DNA of 64,000 nt. It comes from Breviolum minutum Mf 1.05b.01 (Eukaryota > Sar > Dinophyceae > Suessiales > Symbiodiniaceae). Shown in pieces: positions 53,001-61,098 of this stretch (positions within the stretch are counted from its first letter, which is position 1; the number at the start of each line of letters is the position of its first letter). The notes beneath the pieces were generated by a model. That model did not search any database. It saw only the letters and a program-made list of their open reading frames with translations, and was not told where the DNA came from. Made by a program: the position numbers and the translations under genes. The stretch is taken from contig DF241067.1 of NCBI GenBank assembly GCA_000507305.1, forward strand, positions 1 to 64,000. Direction: 5' to 3'.

Positions 53001-56000
53001 TTGCAAATCTTAGCAAATTTCCAACTCGTGCCGTTCCAGTGGTTTGGAAGCAAGATAGTTATCAAACTTCTCGGGTGCAAGTTACGGCAACATTGTGCCA
53101 TGACATGTGGATAACAGGTGGATTAGTCTATGGCGAACCACCAGGGATGGCACATCCTTTCGCTAAAGAGCATACCGAAGCATTGTTGCAAGAAGTTAGT
53201 GAAGCAGTCACAAGTGTTCGAGGCTTAAGATTCGTGGCCGGGGACTGGAACTTTCAAATAGGACAACTTGAAGCATTCCAGTATCTCCAACAGCATGGAT
53301 TCCAGGACCTTCAGACAGTGGCTGAGGAGAGGTGGGGGTGGTCCCCACAACCAACATGTAAAGGGGTGACGAGAAAGGATTTTTTCTTTGTTTCCCCAGA
53401 GCTTCGTGACCTGCTTGTTGATGTCAAGATCATACATGACATTTGGTCTGACCACAGTGTGGTAGCAGGAGTCTTCCAAGGAGGACCAAAGCATGTTGCC
53501 AAACATTGTTGGAAAATGCCTGGGCCATTCCCATGGCCTCGTGATTTTGTAAACTCTGACTTTCAACCAAAAGTTGACTTTGAGCATGCAGACCCTTCCG
53601 AAAACTATGCATCCCTATGGCAGCAGGTTGAGGAGCATGCAGCTGGACTGCTGGTTGTCGAAGCAAGTAACAAGTGTGACTCAGCACTACCATTGCAAGT
53701 CCCAAAGTCATCTATGGGGAGAGGTCGAACATTTGAAACAGTGCCAAAGTATGGCAGTACTTTAGCTGGTACGCTAAAGAAAGGTCGTGCAGGAGATGTT
53801 GTTCCACTTCTCCATGGGCAATCTGTGAAGCATGCTCATTGGTTTAGGCAACTTCGTCGGATGCAGTCATATTGCAGGCACAGGAAAGTGCATCCAACAG
53901 ATGCTGAGAATGCACACGGGGTCCAACTTTGGAGAAGTATCTTGCAGGCCAAAGGCTTCCCAAAAGGATTTCAACAATGGTGGCAGACCGAAGCCACTGT
54001 TCTTCTTGATGGTGCACCATTAGTCATCCCATTAGCACCTCCTGAGCTTGTAACTGCAGAAATGTTGTATCAAAGTTTCGTCATGGAAGTTCGTCAGCTT
54101 GAAGCCAAGCTCAACAAATCCAGGCGTGACTATGCAGTTCAAAGACGGAAAGACATGGCAATGATGATCTTTCAAGATGTTAGGAAAGACCAGCCAGATA
54201 GGGTAGATGTGCTTTTGTCCAATCAGCAAGCAGTTGTTGTTGATATCTGCACTGAAAATCTGTGTGTGACCCTTTCTGAACCTGTATCTTTTGACTGGAC
54301 ACAGCCGTGTGTTATTGATGGAAAAAAGTTTGAAATCATACGCTCGGAAAGTGTGTGGGTGTATCTTGACAGCATTGATGGTGTCCAAATTGAAAGTGTG
54401 ATCTCGCAGCACCGTTTCGTAGGAAAACTTGAAGAGATGTTTCAAGAATTTGAAGCAGAATGGTCCAAGCGATGGAACAGACACAAAGACACTCCTTCAA
54501 GCCAATGGACGCAGATCATTGAGTTTGCAAGAGCAACCATTCCAAAGTTAGACATCCAACTCAATCCCATCACTGTGACTGATCTTCGACAAGAGATTTT
54601 TAGAAAGAAGCTCAGGAGTGCAACAGGATTGGATGGAGTCAGCCTCTCAGACCTCAAGTGTCTTCCTGACGCGGTTCTTCAAGCCTGTAGCAGTGTACTT
54701 CAAAGAGCGGAATCAACAGGAGACTGGCCGTGTCAAGTGGTTGAAGGTAAAGTTGCATCACTAGCGAAGTCCGAAGCACCATCCAAAGTGCAAGAATTTC
54801 GTCCGATTACCATATTCTCCCAGCTCTTTAGGTTGTGGGGCAGCATTCGAGCAAAACAGATCCTTCGTTCTCTTGATGCATGCTGTCCTGCATGGTTGCT
54901 AGGTAACCGGCCAGGTTGCCATGCAATGCAAATGTGGATGCAAGTTCAATGGATGATAGAAGTAGCTCACACTACAGGTTTTCACATTGCAGGTGTTTCT
55001 GCAGACATCCAAAAGGCATTTAATCATCTTCCCCGGGAAGTTGTGATGTCTGTTGGATTATGCGTTGGGATCCCAATGTCTGTGCTGCAAGGTTGGTCGG
55101 GAGCACTCCAAGCAATCACCAGAAGATTTCAGATAAGAGAAAGCTTAGGACCTGCTGTGAAAAGTGTGACAGGATGCCCCGAAGGGTGTTCAATGTCGTG
55201 TGTGGGGATGCTTCTGATAAACCTGTTGTATCATCACTGGGTTTCCTTTCAATGCCCCGAAAGCATTCCACTGTCCTATGTGGACGATTGGCAGGTTTTA
55301 ACTCCAAAAGTTGAATCAGCAATTGACATCATGCACTCGCTTGAGCAATTCACATGCAAAGTAGACCTGCTTCTTGACAAAAAGAAAACATATGCGTGGA
55401 GCACGGATCCTAGATGCAGGGGTGCCTTCAAGCAGCAAAGTGTTCAACCAAAGATGCAAGCACGTAGCTTAGGAGCACAAATGCAATACACTAAAGCACA
55501 TGGAGCAAAGGTTCTTCATGAAAGGATCCTTGAGGTGCAAAAATTGTGGCCGAAACTAAGAGCATCATTGAGCCCATACTTCATGAAAGCTCGTGTGTTG
55601 AGTCGTGCAGCATGGCCAAAAGGCCTCCATGCTATCGCTGCATCATGTCTTGGTCATGATTCCTTTGCAAAGCTTCGAGCTGGAGCGATGAAAGGTATAG
55701 ATGCGTGTGGCTCAGGTTGCAGTTCGTGGATCCAGCTTGGTATGATTGAGTCTCCAGAGGCGGACCCTCAATATTGGAGCCTTCGTGAAACGCTTCGATG
55801 TGTCAGACAATGCCAAAGTGAGCAGCAAGTTGTCATGCTTCTAGATCTTGCCATCCAACAATCTCCCGGCATTCAACAAGGTGGTCCGACATCAGCCTTA
55901 ATAAACAGGTTGCACTATGTGGGGTGGTCGTTTCATCAAGGTGCAATTGTCAGTGATAAGTTGGGACAGTTTTCCATCTTCAGCACTTCGTTCCAAGAAA

Positions 56001-59000
56001 TCATGTTTCGAGCAGCGGAAAGCTGGAAATCAGTCGTTGCAAGCAAGGTTTCACATAGACCATGTTTTGAAGGGTTGCATAAATCGGATCCAGTCAGTAC
56101 TCGGGCATTCTTAAAGCTGTTATCAGTGCAAGAACAAGGCCTTTTTCGTAAAATCCTAAACGGGGCTGCATTTACTAATGACATCCTCTACCATTTCAGT
56201 GAGAGTGGGTGCACAACATGCAAGTTCTGTGGACAGCAAGATTCACGTATGCACAGGTTTTGGGTGTGTCCAGCATTCGCCAATGAAAGAGCTAATGTTC
56301 CAACAAGTGTACTCGAAGCAATCAATGAGATTCCAGCATGTCTTGCACTGTCAGGATGGTCGTTGCTGAGCGAAACACAAGAATCTTGGTGGAAGTATTT
56401 GTTGTCGCTCAAACATGGACCGCCCCAAAGTCTTCAGCAAACATGGCTTGATGATCAGGGGTGGGTAGATGTTTTCACAGATGGAAGCTGTTTTCACCCA
56501 ACCAGAGAATGCATTAGGTTTGCATCATGGTCGGTGTGTAGAGCAGGTCCTTCACTAGACATGGTGGAAAGTGCAGTAGTAGCAACAGGTGCACTGCCAG
56601 GAGTGCTTCAATCCGCATTTAGGGCAGAGTTGTATGCAGTTCACCAAGCCATATCGTGGGCAGTCAAACAAAAGTGCAAATTGCGTTTGTGGACTGACTG
56701 TCAAGGAGTTGTAAACAAACTTCAAAAGATGCTTGATGGAAGATGGAAACCACCAGTCAATGCACGTCATGCAGATCTTTGGGAACAAATTCAAGATATG
56801 CTTGTCTCCCTGGGTCCAAAATCGTGCGTAATAACCAAAGTAGCAGCACATCAAGCAGTTCAGGAAGCACAAACACCACTTGAGTATTGGGCATATCTTC
56901 ATAACTCGTTAGCAGATAGGGCCGCTAGTCTCAGTAATGTTTGTCGACCAGAAGCCTTCTGGAAACTTCATAATGAACACATGCAAGCAGTTGAAGCAAC
57001 TCAATTCCTCAATGACAGTGTTCAGAAGCACCTTCTAGCTGTTAGCAAGAGAGCAGTTGTGAGGGATCAGGTTGATGAGGCTGATGGGTCGCTTGTTCGT
57101 GAAGCTGCAGAAAGACCCTTTAAGCAAGCACAGAGTCCTTCTATCGCACCATGGGTGTCACCAATTCTCAAATGTCAGGTGCCACTTTCTGTATCCGCAA
57201 AATTTGGGCATAGACTTACAGCACTGGCAGCAGCATGGTGGCAAGAAGGAATTGGGCAGGCTGAAAAGGGTAACGAAAAGCCGTGTTGGGTTTCATGGTA
57301 TCAGCTTTTTGTAGATTACCAACTGCGCACTGGCGATTATGGTCCGTACTACGATGGCGGGTGGCAAGATCCTGCTAAACGTTTGATGCTGAAGGCAAGA
57401 CCGTTTCGTTTCAGGAAAAGATGCGCATGGTTTGTGCAATTGGTGAAGAAACTGCACAAGTACAACGCTTTGAAGCTACATCAGAAAGTCACTCGTCCAG
57501 AGTCTGTCGTATTTGCACTGCATGCATCAGCTATCTGGTGTGTCTGGCCTATGTCGAGGCTACAAGATGTTGAACGATGGGTTACGGCACGACTTCCACG
57601 AGCGGCTACACGAGAAGGAAAGATTTTGGATAGGCTCCCGGTTGCCAAGCAATTGGAGGAAGCATCCACGTTAGAAGTTGTTCAAGGGCCACTGTGCCAA
57701 TAGGCACCTACAAATGGACTGCCTGCGAAGCGTCTCAGACAGTGCAACTTGGGAAATGGGAAATGGGTGTTTTTTTTGAGTTTGCCGGGCGGAAAAAAAA
57801 AATCCCCATGGAATTTTCCGGGTCAAACAGAATTCGGTGCAGGAGTTCTTTGTTTTCGGAGCTTTCCTATTTAAAAGGTCCCAAAAAGTTAGATTTTTGA
57901 GAGTTGAAGGAGTTGGACAGATTTTTTTGTCCAAGCGCTTCTTGTTCTTGTCCGGTGGTTTTTGTGTGATGATGGATTCAATGAAGTCTTTCGAAGTGAC
58001 CTTAGGATCTTGTAGCTTTTTGAGATCTTTTAGGATTTTTTTTTTTGCGCATATTGTTTTTGGTGACTGGTGCAACATGTTTGGATCCGTAACATATCCA
58101 TTGGGTGCGTGAAAATCCTATTGCTTAGGATTCCAGTGGCAAGTGAGTTGGTCAAGTGTTTTCGGATCCCTGAAGCTCAACATCATAAAAATCTAAGGGA
58201 CCCCCCCTTAATGCCACCCCCTTCCAAGAAATAGCCGGCCTTATTAATAAGGGACTGTTAACAACCAATTGTCCCTGAATTAGGCTTGCTATTAGGGCCG
58301 GCGTATTTCTTGCGGGAAACGTATGGAAACGTGGCATTGGGGGGGTTCCTCTTGGATTTTGATGAAAAAAAATCATGTCATCCTTGCGAGCTTCACCAGG
58401 ACAGCAGGGTGGTGGACCCTTCATGGGCTCGGGAAACTCAGCCAAGGATCGGGGGGGCTCGTTGAATTACCACCATCTTCCCGGAGGGGGATGAAAAGAA
58501 TCCAAACATGTACCCCCCCCGAAGTTTAGCATAGCTTCTGAAAAGTTACTGAACCCCAATAGGACAGGTTTGTCTGGCAACCACCATTTTTCAGGGTCTA
58601 TCTTAAACTTCGGGGGGTGCGATATTACAGTAGTAGTTTTTGAGTTGATTTGCCCCCTGCGATAGGGATCTTCTTTTTGGAATGGTACCCCCCAAAAAAT
58701 CCCTGAGTGGTGTCAATTTCATGTCAATGCAAAAGTTCAGGGGTTCCGGGTGAGGTAAAACATTAACATATATTACAGATGTATATATATGGTTATATAT
58801 ATATATACACCTGCAACCCAAATGACCCTTGTTTTGGTTGAAAAAGACCTTCTTTTTGGGGGATTGACCTTTAAAAATAGAGGTCATTAGGACTCCAGGT
58901 ATATATTATCCAGTATACATACTTAAAGACCAATAGATACGCTCCAGGGAACTAACATATCCCCCAAAAATGGCATTTTGAAGATGATTTTCTTTTTCCC

Positions 59001-61044
59001 AAGGTGGGATATGTCAATTCCCTGGAGGGTACACATAGAGCCTGTTTAGGATTGGAAAACATCTTTTCTAAAGATGACCTCACATAGAAAAAAGCCTTCG
59101 GAGTTCCTTTTCTAAAGATTGCTGAAAGATGTTTTCCCCCAATATTTCATCATACTACTATACATGAGCGTCTGAAAAACCCATATAAGATCATTACCGA
59201 CCTTTGAGATCAGTTTGAATCATCATCCAAGTAGCCAAATTCTGAAAAGTTTTTGATTTCCTATATGTTATTATTTGGTTGGCCATCACACTTAGACAGG
59301 GACTAGCGACTGGGTTGCAAGCCATTTATGACTGTTTTTTTTTTGGGGGGGGTTCTGAAAGTTGAATGCCTTGGTTGTGAAACGTTTGATTTTTTCAAAA
59401 CGGAGTTGTAAAATTTTTCGAGGGTACAACATTCCGGACATTCAAACATGTCATCCCATTACAACCAAAACCCATCAATTTTGCCCTCTATCCGGGATGA
59501 TGAACAAATCGCGGAGAGGTATAAAGCCCTCATTCATTTATCTGAAACCGTAAAGAGATTATACATGTATCATATAATGCATGCATACCCATAGAATCCA
59601 TGTATGATATATTTACCTACATTTATATAGTTGATTCTTATCGTAAATGTAGATAGATATACCATGCATGGATCCTATGGGATATATGATCTAACTATAT
59701 ATATATACATTTATACATATATCCGTACATACACATGTATATATGTACATACCTATACATACGTATGTATACTTCCCCCCCCATTCTTGCTCGGTTGCCC
59801 TAAAGCTCGTTTCCCGAAAAACCTGAGGTCGTGACTTCATGGGACAGGGAGCACCACCCATTTCCCAGCAGCTGAAACAGCTGGTGGACGTGGAGGTTTT
59901 GACCCTGCTTCGGATGGCGGCTGGATTTTTTGGCATTTTTGACTGGTGGTGGTCTCAATGTTGAGACGCATCCATATGTATATCATATTTACTTCCCTGA
60001 AAATTAACATGTCCCCTGAAAATCAATGGTTGGAAGATGTATTCCCCACTGAAATAGTCCCTTTTAGGGGACATGTTAGTTTTCCGGGGTGTATTTATAC
60101 ACACATTTTTGTATAGTATACTTACTACGACCCAACTGATCTTTTTGCCCTATATGAAAAGATACGTGTTTTTCAAACAGCATTTCCGGCTATCCAACCC
60201 AGTTTGGATGAACAGCGCCCAATTTCAACTTCAGAAACTACTTACTGAAGCAGTAAAACTGTGAACAAGATCCTGCACAATTTGATATGGTTTATCACAT
60301 CACGGGATTTCTGATGGGTTTTAGGTATCCCAAGTGATGGCCGGATCTGATGTCCATCAAAAACATATGGGGGTTTCTTGAAGGAGCACCACGAAAACTT
60401 CCCCAAATGACAAAAATAGGCCAAAAAATCAAGTTGGTCAAAATCTGACTAAAAATCCAGTGGTGAAACATAGTGGTTTTTGTTCATAGTCAGGGGTTAT
60501 AACCTATTCTACTACTTTCTTTATAGATTTATAGGGATCATGGCATGGCCCACTGTGGGAAGCCCTGTAAAAAACCAACGAGCAGGTGAAACGCATTGTG
60601 GATGAGCAATACCAGCGCGGCCTGAAGCTGTTTCTTGCAGAGAATTTCGGGCCGAAGCTAAATGGACCAAGGGGTTAACCCCTTGAGGAGATGAAGCGCA
60701 CTTAGAAGGCCATCGTTTTCAGGTTCCATTTTTGGTTTTTCAGGGGTGTAGACGCATAATGTAAAGTCAGTATAGGTATGCTGTAACTGACATTTCGGAT
60801 GATTGTTTTTGGTGGCTTTGGAGTCTAAATGACCCTTTCAACGAAATAGACCCCAAAATTTCAACACATATGTGAAGGATACTTTTTATTGTTTCAACAT
60901 AAGGGGGGGGTCCATCGCTGGAACTGGATGGAGTAGATAGAATCAATTCAGTATGAGACCTCTTCTAACCAGAGACTGGCGAAAATCCAGGTAGTCAAAA
61001 CAAGTAAGTCTGCGCAAAAGTAATAAAGTAGTAACAGGTTGACT

Positions 61045-61098
<54 letters not shown>

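Larger units (their letters stand above)
47518..57763 (+). mobile_element. Full-length LINE retrotransposon carrying a DNA methyltransferase
   Basis: A 10.2-kb non-LTR retrotransposon in an FtsH intron. It has a short 5' leader, ORF1, a 180-base in-frame gap and ORF2, then about 60 bases of 3' sequence ending in the short repeat GGGAAATGGGAAAT. A perfect 16-bp direct repeat flanks it (47502-47517 and 57764-57779). There are no LTRs. Both ORFs are uninterrupted apart from the single TGA between them, so the copy looks young and possibly competent. LINEs with a cytosine methyltransferase have been reported in Symbiodinium and this copy appears to be of that class. The 5' border is inferred from the end of the repeat. 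Confidence 0.88.

Noticed and set aside
54032..54484. 150-aa antisense open frame inside LINE ORF2
   Set aside because: Shadow of the intact ORF2 frame; no domain and no independent signal. Other antisense frames within ORF1/ORF2 were dropped for the same reason.
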